A stretch of DNA of 64,000 bases from DASQUK01 sp963813485 (GTDB lineage: Bacteria > Actinomycetota > Acidimicrobiia > Acidimicrobiales > VFJN01). Shown one piece after another: positions 26,219 through 33,910 of the stretch (positions are counted from its first letter, which is position 1; every line of letters begins with the position of its first letter). The translations under genes were made by a program, and so were the position numbers. The stretch covers positions 1-64,000 of the forward strand of contig CAWEZE010000001.1 in the NCBI GenBank assembly GCA_963813485.1, in the 5' to 3' direction. The notes beneath the pieces were generated by a model. The model searched no databases, had not been told where the DNA came from, and saw nothing but the letters and a program-made list of their open reading frames with translations.

Positions 26219-26985
26219 CGGATCCTCGGGTCGCTCCCCAGGCCGCCCGCTTCGGCGACGTCGCCGACCGCTACGAGCGGGCCCGGCCGCTCTACCCGGG
26301 TGCGGCGCTGTCCGAGCTCGCGGCGCGGTGCCGGCTGCGGTCCGGCACCCGGGTGGTCGATCTCGGCGCCGGCACCGGCAAGCTCACGCGCCAGGTCGTG
26401 GCACTGGGCGCCGACGTGGTCGCGGTCGAGCCGGCTGCCGGGATGCGCCGCCGGCTCGAGGCGGAGGTCCCCGGCGTGCCCGTGCTCGACGGCACTGCGG
26501 AGGACATCCCCCTGCCCGACGCCTCGGTCGAGATCGTCACGGCGGGGCAGGCCTTCCACTGGTTCGACACCCACCGCGCCATGGACGAGATCGCCCGAGT
26601 GCTGCGGCCCGCCGGCTGGCTGGCGCTCCTCTGGAACGAGCGACCTGAGTCCGGGTGGGCGGCGGGGCTGTGGGACCTGCGCGCGCAGCTGGCCGGGGGC
26701 ACCCGCGCGTACCCCGGCGACGGCTGGGCGGAGGTTCTGGCCGCCGACGAGCGGTTCGGTCCCCGAACGTCGAGCCAACACGACGTCGTGGTCACGACCA
26801 CGGTCGACTCGGAGCTCGCCGACAGCGAATCGCGCAGTTGCGTGCACGTGGTCGACGACACCCGCCGGCGGGAAGTCCTCGAGCGGCTGCGTCAGTTCCT
26901 GGAAACCCACCCGGAGACCGCGGGCCGCCTCCGGCTGACCTACACGCGTCCATGCACACTGCACCTGTGTCAACGAGCGCGGTGA
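26215..26985 (+). CDS. SAM-dependent methyltransferase, paralogue B
   Basis: A 256-residue class I methyltransferase closely similar in motif order to its upstream neighbour: FGDVADRYERARPLYPGAAL, VVDLGAGTGKLTRQV, VVAVEPAAGMRRRLEAE, DGTAEDIPLPDASVEIVTAG and QAFHWFDTHRAMDEIARVL. The GTG overlaps the previous TGA (GTGA), so the two are coupled. The likeness and order point to a tandem duplication followed by divergence, especially in the C-terminal third. Substrate unknown. Confidence 0.85.
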   Translation: MTDPRVAPQAARFGDVADRYERARPLYPGAALSELAARCRLRSGTRVVDLGAGTGKLTRQVVALGADVVAVEPAAGMRRRLEAEVPGVPVLDGTAEDIPLPDASVEIVTAGQAFHWFDTHRAMDEIARVLRPAGWLALLWNERPESGWAAGLWDLRAQLAGGTRAYPGDGWAEVLAADERFGPRTSSQHDVVVTTTVDSELADSESRSCVHVVDDTRRREVLERLRQFLETHPETAGRLRLTYTRPCTLHLCQRAR

Positions 26986-27845
26986 CGCGAGACCGGGAGC
27001 ACCTGGTGCTCGCCTGGGGTGAGGTACACCTCCGCGACCTGCCCTGGCGCCGCACGCGCGACCCGTGGGCGGTGCTCGTCTCCGAGGTCATGGCGCAGCA
27101 GACGGGGGTCGACCGGGTCGTGTCCTACTACAAGCGGTTCCTGGACCGCTTCCCGACGCCGGCGACGTGCGCGGCGGCGCCGCTCGGCGAGGTGCTCCGG
27201 CTCTGGATCGGGCTCGGCTACAACCGGCGGGCGGTCAACCTGCACGGCTGCGCCCGGGCAGTGGTCCATGACCACGGCGGCGCGCTGCCGCCGAACCTGG
27301 CGGCCCTGCGCGCCCTGCCCGGTATCGGTCCCTACACGGCTCGCGCGGTACTGGCGTTCGCTTTCGAGCACGACGTCGGGGTGGTCGACACCAACGTCGG
27401 CAGGGTGTTGGCCCGCTGGGAGGGGCGACCGCTCCCCGCCGCCGAGGCCCAAGCACGGGCGGACGAGCTGGTGCCGCCCGGCGGGGCGTGGGCCTGGAAC
27501 CAGGCGATCATGGAGCTCGGTGGCACCGTGTGCCTCCGCCGGCGGCCCCGGTGCGCGTCGTGCCCGGTGCGGCAGTCCTGCGCGTGGGCCGCGGCGGGGC
27601 TGGCCCCGCCGGATCCGGCGGATGGATCGGCCGGGGTCGGCACCGGCCAACCTCGGTTCGAGGGCTCCGACCGCCAGGGCCGGGGGCGGCTGGTCGAGGC
27701 GCTGTGTCGCGGACCGGTGGCGCTCACCGATCTGGCGGCGGTGATGGGTTGGCCCGACGACCGGGCCCGCGCCGACCGGGTCGCGGTCGGCCTGCTCGAC
27801 CACGGCCTGGCGGTGCGCGACGGTGCGCTCCTGCGCCTGCCCTGA
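26982..27845 (+). CDS. mutY: A/G-specific adenine glycosylase (MutY-type)
   Basis: A ~287-residue DNA glycosylase. It shows LRDLPWRRTRDPWAVLVSEV and MAQQTGVDRVVSYY (catalytic Glu in SEVMAQQT), the helix-hairpin-helix LRALPGIGPYTARAVLAFAF with the following catalytic Asp in VVDTNVGRVL, and a [4Fe-4S] cluster motif C-x6-C-x2-C-x5-C (CLRRRPRCASCPVRQSC). It removes adenine opposite 8-oxoguanine. The C-terminal NUDIX-like domain of classical MutY is missing; the last ~60 residues look like a winged helix (LTDLAAVMGWPDDRARADRV). Starts at GTG 26982 (overlapping the previous stop), GTG 26967 and ATG 26952 are all possible. Confidence 0.88.
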   Translation: MTRDREHLVLAWGEVHLRDLPWRRTRDPWAVLVSEVMAQQTGVDRVVSYYKRFLDRFPTPATCAAAPLGEVLRLWIGLGYNRRAVNLHGCARAVVHDHGGALPPNLAALRALPGIGPYTARAVLAFAFEHDVGVVDTNVGRVLARWEGRPLPAAEAQARADELVPPGGAWAWNQAIMELGGTVCLRRRPRCASCPVRQSCAWAAAGLAPPDPADGSAGVGTGQPRFEGSDRQGRGRLVEALCRGPVALTDLAAVMGWPDDRARADRVAVGLLDHGLAVRDGALLRLP

Positions 27846-27865
27846 CGCCGACCCGACGGGCGCGG

Positions 27866-28744
27866 TCAGCCCTCGGCCAGGAAGTCACCGATCAGCCGGT
27901 TGACCTCGTCGGGGCGCTCGAGGTGCAGGAAGTGGCCGGCGCCGTCGACGATCTCGGCCCGCGACCCGGAGGTGGTCAGCGCGGCGGCCGCCAGCTCGGC
28001 CAGCTCGGCGCCCATGCACCCGTCGGTCCGGCCGTGCAGGTACAGGGTGGGCAAGGGGGGTGGCCCGGCCGAGGCGTCCTGGAGCGCCTGAACCTCGGGA
28101 TCGGGGTCCAGTCCCACGCCGCCGAGCGTCGCCCGGTAGTAGCCGATGGCGGCGTTCAGGTTGGCGGCGTCGCGCAGGGCGTCCTTGACGTGAGGCAGGT
28201 CGGCGCTGGCGTCGTAGCCCGGTGACCAGTCCGCCCAGAGGCGCTCGATGAACGCCAGGTCGTCCATGGGCAGCGCCAGCTCGGCCAGCGGGTGCTGGAA
28301 GAAGAACATGTACCACGATCGCCGCAGCTGCTCGTAGGAGAAGAAGCCACTCGTGATCGTGGCCGGCGGCGGCACTGCGAGGGTCACTACGCGCCGCCAC
28401 GGCGTCGCGTGGTGGACCGCGGCGTACGCCGCGAACGCGCCCCAGTCGTGGCCGATCAGGACGGCGTCGTCGCCTCCGCCGAGGGCTTCGTGCAGCGCGC
28501 AGGCGTCGAGGCCCAGCACGGCCGACTGGTAGCGGCCGTCGGAGGGTACGGTCGTTGGTGCGTAGCCCCGGAGCCACGGGGCTACCGCCCGGTAGCCGCC
28601 GCCGGCGAGGAAGGGGAGCATGTGCCGCCACGTCCACGCCGAATCGGGAAAGCCATGGAGGCACAACGCCAACGGTGCGGCGGGGTCGCCGGCGGCGAGG
28701 TAGGCGAACGTGAGGCCATTCGCCTCGACGTTGTGCTGCGTGAT
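27866..28744 (-). CDS. Alpha/beta hydrolase with unusual or lost start codon
   Basis: An alpha/beta hydrolase with ALCLHGFPDSAWTWRHML (oxyanion loop), VLIGHDWGAFAAY (Asp nucleophile), a cap containing SWYMFFFQHP, and VDGAGHFLHLERPDEV (catalytic His). It is a paralogue in style of the hydrolase at 19438. The natural N-terminus TQHNVEANGLTFAYLAAGD is open in frame but has no ATG, GTG or TTG; ATC at 28742-28744 sits where the start is expected. The only standard start, TTG at 28672, would delete the first strand. Either a rare start, an error, or inactivation. Confidence 0.7.
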   Translation of the reverse strand: MTQHNVEANGLTFAYLAAGDPAAPLALCLHGFPDSAWTWRHMLPFLAGGGYRAVAPWLRGYAPTTVPSDGRYQSAVLGLDACALHEALGGGDDAVLIGHDWGAFAAYAAVHHATPWRRVVTLAVPPPATITSGFFSYEQLRRSWYMFFFQHPLAELALPMDDLAFIERLWADWSPGYDASADLPHVKDALRDAANLNAAIGYYRATLGGVGLDPDPEVQALQDASAGPPPLPTLYLHGRTDGCMGAELAELAAAALTTSGSRAEIVDGAGHFLHLERPDEVNRLIGDFLAEG

Positions 28745-28757
28745 GCCGCTCTCGTCC

Positions 28758-28860
28758 GGGCGCTCGCTCGTTGCACCCCGCTCATGGCCTTCGGCCGGGC
28801 CGCTCGGGCCGACGCTCGCTCTCTCGCCCTGCGGGACGCTCGCTCATGGCGGCGGACGCT
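28758..28860. repeat. Low-complexity GCTCGCTC-rich segment
   Basis: The spacer upstream of the hydrolase is built from CGCTCGCTC-like units. ACGCTCGCTC occurs at 28812-28821 and 28836-28845, a related CGCTCGCTCG occurs at 28761-28770, and GCTCATGGC occurs twice. It is not coding in any convincing frame. It could be the remains of a degenerate repeat expansion that also removed the start of the neighbouring gene; this is inference. Confidence 0.4.
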
Positions 28861-28975
28861 AACCGAGCCCGTTCGGGGTCGCCCGGAGGTCGCTCTTGGT
28901 GATTGTGGTCACACGCTGCGCCGCCGGAGGACCCGGTTGGATATCGTCCCGAGACCGCCGCGAATCGGGGATCCC

Positions 28976-29818
28976 TTGCTGAACGTGTCCTTCTTCGGAG
29001 TCAGGGGTTCCACCCCGTGTCCATGCGACGAGAATCGTCGCTACGGGGGGAATACGTCATGCGTCCTCCTTGACGCGCCCGGTCACGACCCGATCGTCCT
29101 CGACCTGGGAACCGGGTTGCGCCAGCTGGGGCACGTCCTGCCAACGGACGGATCGTTCGAGGGCTCGGCGCTCGTCACCCACATGCATTGGGATCATGTG
29201 CAGGGGCTGCCCTTCTTCGGCCCGATCCTGGCGCCGGGGGCCCGGCTCGACATCTACGGTCCTCCGCAGGAGGCGGGCTCGCTGGAGGAGGCGTTCCGCC
29301 AGTTCGTGCGGCCGCCGTTCTTCCCGGTCACGGTCGAGGAGCTGTACGGGCACATCGCCTTCCACGACGTGCTCGACGCCGACATCGAGATCGACGGTGC
29401 CAAGGTGCGGGTGCGCCCTGTCCCCCACGTGGGCGCCAACAACGGCTACCGGGTGGAGATCGGCGGCGCCGTGGTCGCCTACCTGGCGGACCACCAGATG
29501 CCGCACGACGGCAGCCACCGCGTGACCGACGCCGTGCTCGAGCTGTGCGACGGCGCCGACCTCGTCATCCACGACGCCCAGTACACCCCGGACGAATTCA
29601 CGCAGAAGTACTACTGGGGCCACTGCACGGTCGACTACGCGGTGTTCGTGGCGCAGGAGGCGGGGGCGAAGCGCCTGGCGTTGTTCCACCACGATCCAGC
29701 ACACGACGACGACGCCGTCGACGTGCTCTTCGCCCACGCCTGCGACATCGCCGAGACCACGGCGCTGTCCGAGGTCATCGCCGCGTACGAGGGCCTCACC
29801 GTCTCGTTCGGCGGTTGA
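28976..29818 (+). CDS. Metallo-beta-lactamase-fold hydrolase
   Basis: A ~280-residue MBL-fold enzyme. It shows FFGVRGSTPCPCDENRRYGG near the start, THMHWDHVQGLPFF (the HxHxDH dinuclear metal site), PVPHVGANNGYRVEIGG (third-His region), VIHDAQYTPDE (bridging Asp) and LALFHHDPAHDDD (last His). This subgroup resembles cAMP phosphodiesterase/PhnP/RNase Z-like phosphodiesterases. TTG 28976 has GGGGA 4 bases upstream; GTG 28985 is the alternative. The start of the upstream hydrolase lies divergently beyond the low-complexity spacer. Confidence 0.83.
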   Translation: MLNVSFFGVRGSTPCPCDENRRYGGNTSCVLLDAPGHDPIVLDLGTGLRQLGHVLPTDGSFEGSALVTHMHWDHVQGLPFFGPILAPGARLDIYGPPQEAGSLEEAFRQFVRPPFFPVTVEELYGHIAFHDVLDADIEIDGAKVRVRPVPHVGANNGYRVEIGGAVVAYLADHQMPHDGSHRVTDAVLELCDGADLVIHDAQYTPDEFTQKYYWGHCTVDYAVFVAQEAGAKRLALFHHDPAHDDDAVDVLFAHACDIAETTALSEVIAAYEGLTVSFGG

Positions 29819-29859
29819 GCGCGGGCCCCGCCCAGATATCGGGCGGCGTCTGAGGACCT

Positions 29860-29986
29860 GAGCGGATAGGCACGTCCTCTTGGGTCATGGTGGTCAGGGT
29901 TCCCGGGGAGCCGAGCCGTGGAGCTGGCCGTCGACCGCCAAATTCCCCCGCGTAGGCTGCACGAACCGCCCTATCCGCTCGGCTCC
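29860..29986 (+). promoter_or_regulatory. Spacer with two mutually exclusive long-range pairings
   Basis: Two perfect inverted repeats share one right arm: GAGCGGATAGG (29860-29870) with CCTATCCGCTC (29970-29980), and GGAGCCGAGC (29907-29916) with GCTCGGCTCC (29977-29986). Only one can form at a time because the right arms overlap by four bases. The element lies 24 bp upstream of the flavin-reductase start. This geometry is what an attenuator or riboswitch-like leader would show, but no known class is recognised and no terminator follows. Confidence 0.35.
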
Positions 29987-30009
29987 TGAAGGGTCGCTAG
30001 GGTGCCGGC

Positions 30010-30516
30010 GTGAACGCCGAGGGGCCTGCCGTGTCGCCAGCGGCCGACGGGGCGCGGTTCCGCCAGGTGCTCGGGCACTTCCCGACCGGCGTCACCGTGG
30101 TCACCGCCAGCACCGAGGACGGCCCCGTCGGGCTGTGCGTCGGTTCGTTCACGTCGGTGTCGCTGCATCCGCCGCTGGTGGCGTTCTGTGCCGGGGACTC
30201 GTCGACCAGCTATCCGCGGATCGAGGCAGCCGGCCACTTCTGCGTCAACATCCTGGCCGAGGAGCAGGAGGAGATCGCGCGGGTGTTCGCGGACACCGGA
30301 GACGACAAGTTTGCCGGCATCGGCTGGCGTCCCTCGGTGGTGACCCGCGCCCCGGTCATCAACGACGTGCTGGCGTGGATCGACTGCCAGATCGAGGCCA
30401 TCCACGAGGCCGGAGACCACTGGATCGTGGTTGGCCGCGTCCTCGACCTCGAGATCGGCCACGAGGGAGGCCCGCTGGTCTTCTTCCGGGGCGGATTCGG
30501 TAGGTACAGCTCCTAG
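30010..30516 (+). CDS. Flavin reductase family protein
   Basis: A 168-residue flavin-reductase domain protein (FMN-binding split barrel). It reads FRQVLGHFPTGVTVVTASTE, SFTSVSLHPPLVAFCAGDSS (the flavin-binding S-x-S-x-x-P-P segment), GHFCVNILAEEQ and IVVGRVLDLEIG. Members supply reduced FMN/FAD to two-component monooxygenases or act as small oxidoreductases; no partner monooxygenase is adjacent. GTG at 30010 is used. The upstream spacer has notable inverted repeats. Confidence 0.87.
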   Translation: MNAEGPAVSPAADGARFRQVLGHFPTGVTVVTASTEDGPVGLCVGSFTSVSLHPPLVAFCAGDSSTSYPRIEAAGHFCVNILAEEQEEIARVFADTGDDKFAGIGWRPSVVTRAPVINDVLAWIDCQIEAIHEAGDHWIVVGRVLDLEIGHEGGPLVFFRGGFGRYSS

Positions 30517-30633
30517 TCCGCGAGCGCCCACAAGCCGCCGCGCCGCCGTCGCTCCGATCACCGGCGTGCCATGGTGGCGGCGTGGACCTCTCCCGGGTGT
30601 GGGGTGACGCCGGACCGCTACCCCGCCTGATCG

Positions 30634-31041
30634 TCAGCCGGAAGCGAGGAACTCGAGGGACGCGACCGGGAGGTTGCGGGCGACGGTGAAGGCGGCCAGC
30701 AGCGCCAGCGTCCCGAGCGTGGCCCAACGGGGGATCGTCAGGGACCGGGCGGGACGGCCGACGAGGGGCAGGAGCCACAACGCCAACACGACACCCAGCA
30801 CCGCGAGGAACCCGGGCAGGAGGAGATTGTGGTCCAGTGCCTGGCCGACGTGGCCCCTCAGCAGGTCGTGCGTGCCCCGGAGGCCGCCGCAGGCGGGGCA
30901 GTCGACACCGAACAGCAGGCGGCTGGGGCACAGCGGGTAGACCCCGCGCCGCGACGGGTCGACCAGGCCGACGTAGGCGGTGGCCCCCGCGACGGCGGTG
31001 AGGGTCGCCCAGCGCGCCACCATGCCGCGTCCACCGCTCAT
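30634..31041 (-). CDS. DUF2752 membrane protein
   Basis: A 135-residue DUF2752 protein with the diagnostic motif DCPACGGLRGTHDLLRG and three hydrophobic segments (about 10-28, 70-92 and 104-122). The paired Cys in CPxCG may bind metal or form a disulfide next to the membrane. The family is uncharacterised. ATG 31041 is taken; ATG 31023 (VARWATLTAV) would be a shorter alternative. It is divergent from the LLM oxidoreductase with only 26 bp between starts. Confidence 0.8.
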   Translation of the reverse strand: MSGGRGMVARWATLTAVAGATAYVGLVDPSRRGVYPLCPSRLLFGVDCPACGGLRGTHDLLRGHVGQALDHNLLLPGFLAVLGVVLALWLLPLVGRPARSLTIPRWATLGTLALLAAFTVARNLPVASLEFLASG

Positions 31042-31067
31042 CGGCGGCCAAAGTAGCGTCGGCGCCC

Positions 31068-31952
31068 ATGGACGTCGGGCGCGTCGGCATTTGGACCGCC
31101 CAGCTCGACTTGCAGCCGGCGGTGCGGGCGCGCGAGGCCGCTGCGGAGCTCGACGAGCTGGGCTTCGGTGCGTTGTGGATTCCCGAGGCCGTCGGGCGGG
31201 AGCCGATCTCCCACGCTGCGGTGCTGCTCGACGCCACGCAACGCCTTGTCGTCGCCTCGGGCGTGGCCGTCATCTTCAGCCGCCTGCCCGGCGTCGCCGC
31301 CGCCGCCCAGCGGCTGCTGGCCGACGACTCGGAGGGGCGCTTCCTGCTCGGCCTCGGAGTCAGCCACGCCGCGATGATCGAGGGGATGCTTGGCCAGGTC
31401 TGGGACAAGCCGCTGACCCGCATGCGCGACTACCTCGACGCCATGGACGACGCGTTCACGGTGTCGCCGGCCCCGGCCGAAGATCCCCCCCGGGTTCTCG
31501 CCGCGCTCGGCCCGAAGATGCTCGAGCTGGCGGCGACCCGGGCGTGGGGGGCGCTGACCTACTTCGTCCCGGTCGAGCACACCGCCGGGGCGCGCGGGCA
31601 TCTGGGTGACGGGCCGATGCTGCTGGTCGAGCAGGCGGTGGTGTTGGAGGGTGACGCCGACGTCGCCCGCGGCATCGGCCGCAAGCACATGGCGATCTAC
31701 CTGACGCTGCCGAACTACGTGAACAACCTTCGGCGGCTGGGGTGGGGCGACGACGACCTTGCCGCCGGCGGTAGCGACGAACTGGTCGATGCCCTCGTCG
31801 CGTGGGGAGACGTCGACGCCGTCTCGGCTCGGGTGGCTGCCCACCACAACGCCGGTGCCGACCACGTGTGCCTCCAGGTGCTGGGGCCCGACGCCACCGC
31901 ACTCCCGCTCGAGCAGTGGCGGACGCTGGCGGCTGCGCTGGACACCCGGTGA
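31068..31952 (+). CDS. LLM-class (F420-dependent-type) oxidoreductase
   Basis: A 294-residue luciferase-like TIM-barrel protein of the actinobacterial TIGR03620-type group. It reads VGIWTAQLDLQPAVRAREAA, LDELGFGALWIPEAVGREP, RLVVASGVAVIFSRLPGVAA, GRFLLGLGVSHAAM and VLAALGPKMLELAATRAWGA. Relatives use coenzyme F420 (sometimes FMN) for hydride transfer to aldehydes, alcohols or enoyl compounds. Cofactor preference is inferred from family membership only. Start ATG 31068. Confidence 0.85.
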   Translation: MDVGRVGIWTAQLDLQPAVRAREAAAELDELGFGALWIPEAVGREPISHAAVLLDATQRLVVASGVAVIFSRLPGVAAAAQRLLADDSEGRFLLGLGVSHAAMIEGMLGQVWDKPLTRMRDYLDAMDDAFTVSPAPAEDPPRVLAALGPKMLELAATRAWGALTYFVPVEHTAGARGHLGDGPMLLVEQAVVLEGDADVARGIGRKHMAIYLTLPNYVNNLRRLGWGDDDLAAGGSDELVDALVAWGDVDAVSARVAAHHNAGADHVCLQVLGPDATALPLEQWRTLAAALDTR

Positions 31953-32041
31953 CGGCGCCGTGCGGCCTCGCCTGAAATGGCGTTGTCGGCCGGCGGGCAC
32001 ACCCCGATAGCGTTGACCCGCGGGTCAAGGCCGAGGGGACG

Positions 32042-33910
32042 ATGGCGCAACGGGCGCAGACGACGACGAGTGAGACCGGGCGCAACAGCAGGAGGGGTTG
32101 GCGCCTGATCCTGCGATCGGTCCGGGCCCGCCGGAGCCGGGTTGATCCTCGGGGTGGCCACGGGCCTGGCCTGGACGGCGGCGAAGGTCTCCACGGGCCT
32201 GATCGTCAAGACGGCGGTCGACCGGGGCATCGAGTCCAATGACATGGGCGCCCTCGTCCGCTGGTCCGTGACGCTGGGCATCGTCGCCCTGTTCTCGGCA
32301 ACCTTCACCGGCCTCCGCCGCTACCTGGCCTTCCGCGAGGCCCGCTGGATCGAGGCCGACCTGCGCGACCGGCTCTTCGCCCATCTCCAGCGGCTCCACT
32401 TCGCGTTCCACGACCAGTCCCAGACCGGCCAGCTCATGAGCCGGGCCAACACCGACCTCCAACAGGTCCAGGCGTTCGTGGTGATGATCCCGCTGACCAT
32501 CTCCAACGCCGTGACCGTGCTGGCCGTCACCGTGATCCTGGCCTTCATCGACCCCGTCCTGACGGTGCTGGCCCTGGGCTCGCTGCCCTTCATGAACGTG
32601 CTGGCGACCCGCTTCTCCCGCCGCCTGTACCCGAGCGTCATGGGGATCCAGCGGGAGTCCGCCGAGCTGGCCGCCGTGGTGGAGGAGTCGGTGGCGGGCG
32701 TCCGCGTGATCAAGGGACTGGGCGCCGAACGCGTGCAGGCGGCGCGGCTGAAGGGCGAGGCCGAGGACGTCTACGACCAGTCGATGGCCGCGGCCCGCAC
32801 CCGGGCCAGCTTCCTGCCCGGGCTCGAGCTGCTCCCCAACATCGGGCTGATCGCCGTCCTCGCCTACGGCGGCCATCAGGTGCTCAACGGCGACCTGAGC
32901 CTCGGCTCACTGATCGCGTTCAACATCTACATCGCCATGCTCGTGTGGCCGCTGCGCATGCTGGGCATGATCGTCGCCCAGGCACAGCGGGCCGTGGTGT
33001 CGGCGGAGCGGGTCGACGAGGTGCTGGCCACCGCCCCGTTGGTGGCGGACGCCCCGCGTCCGGTGGCGCTACCTGCGGGCCGAGCGGTCGGGAGAGCGGG
33101 GGATACGTCGGGGGCGCGGTGGCGTTCGAGGGTGTGCACTTCTCGTACGGCGGGCAAACCCCGGTGCTCGATGGCTTCGACCTGCACGTAGCGCCGGGCG
33201 AGTCGGTGGCGCTGGTGGGGGCGACCGGGTCGGGCAAGACCACCGTGGCGCGGCTCATCCCCCGGTTCTACGACGTCGAGGCGGGACGCATCACGCTCGA
33301 CGGCGTCGACGTGCGGGACCTGCGGCTGCGCGACCTGCGCCAAGCCATCGGCATCGTGTTCGAGGACACGTTCCTGTTCAGCGACACCATCGCCGCCAAC
33401 ATCGCCTTCTCCGATCCCGACGCCCCCCACGCCGCCATCGAGCGGGCGGCCCGGCTCGCGGGGGCGCACGAGTTCATCAGCGAGCTGGGCGACGGCTACG
33501 CCACCCGCATCGGCGAGCGCGGCTATTCGCTGTCGGGCGGGCAGCGCCAGCGGATCGCCATCGCCCGCGCCATCCTGGCCGACCCCCGGGTGCTGATCCT
33601 CGACGACGCCACCTCGGCGGTCGATCCCACCAAGGAGCACGAGATCCGCGACGCCCTGACCGGGGTCATGCGAGGTCGCACGACGATCGTGATCGCCCAC
33701 CGCCCGGCGACCATCGCCCTGGCCGACCGGGTGGTGCTCGTCGACTCCGGGCGGGTCGCCGCCGAGGGCACCCACGAGTCCCTGCTCGCCACCGACGACC
33801 GTTACCGCCAGGTCCTGGCGGCCGCCGCTGCCCGCGAATCCCGCCGTGCGGCCACCGGCACGGTCGGGAACGGCGACGGCGCTCGCCAGCCCGAGGAGGT
33901 GCGGCGCTGA
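32042..33910 (+). CDS. ABC exporter half-transporter A (two frameshifts)
   Basis: A ~620-residue type IV ABC exporter subunit spread over two frames. The start MAQRAQTTTSETGRNSRRGW plus RLILRSVRARRS is in one frame. The membrane domain (from RLILGVATGLAWTAAKV to ~33080) is in the next. The frame then returns for the nucleotide-binding domain FEGVHFSYGGQTPVLDGFDL with Walker A GATGSGKTT, signature YSLSGGQRQRIAI and Walker B VLILDDATSAVD. The breaks lie near 32140 and 33080 and compensate each other. It is followed immediately by a second half-transporter, so the pair would form a heterodimeric drug/lipid exporter. Confidence 0.82.
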
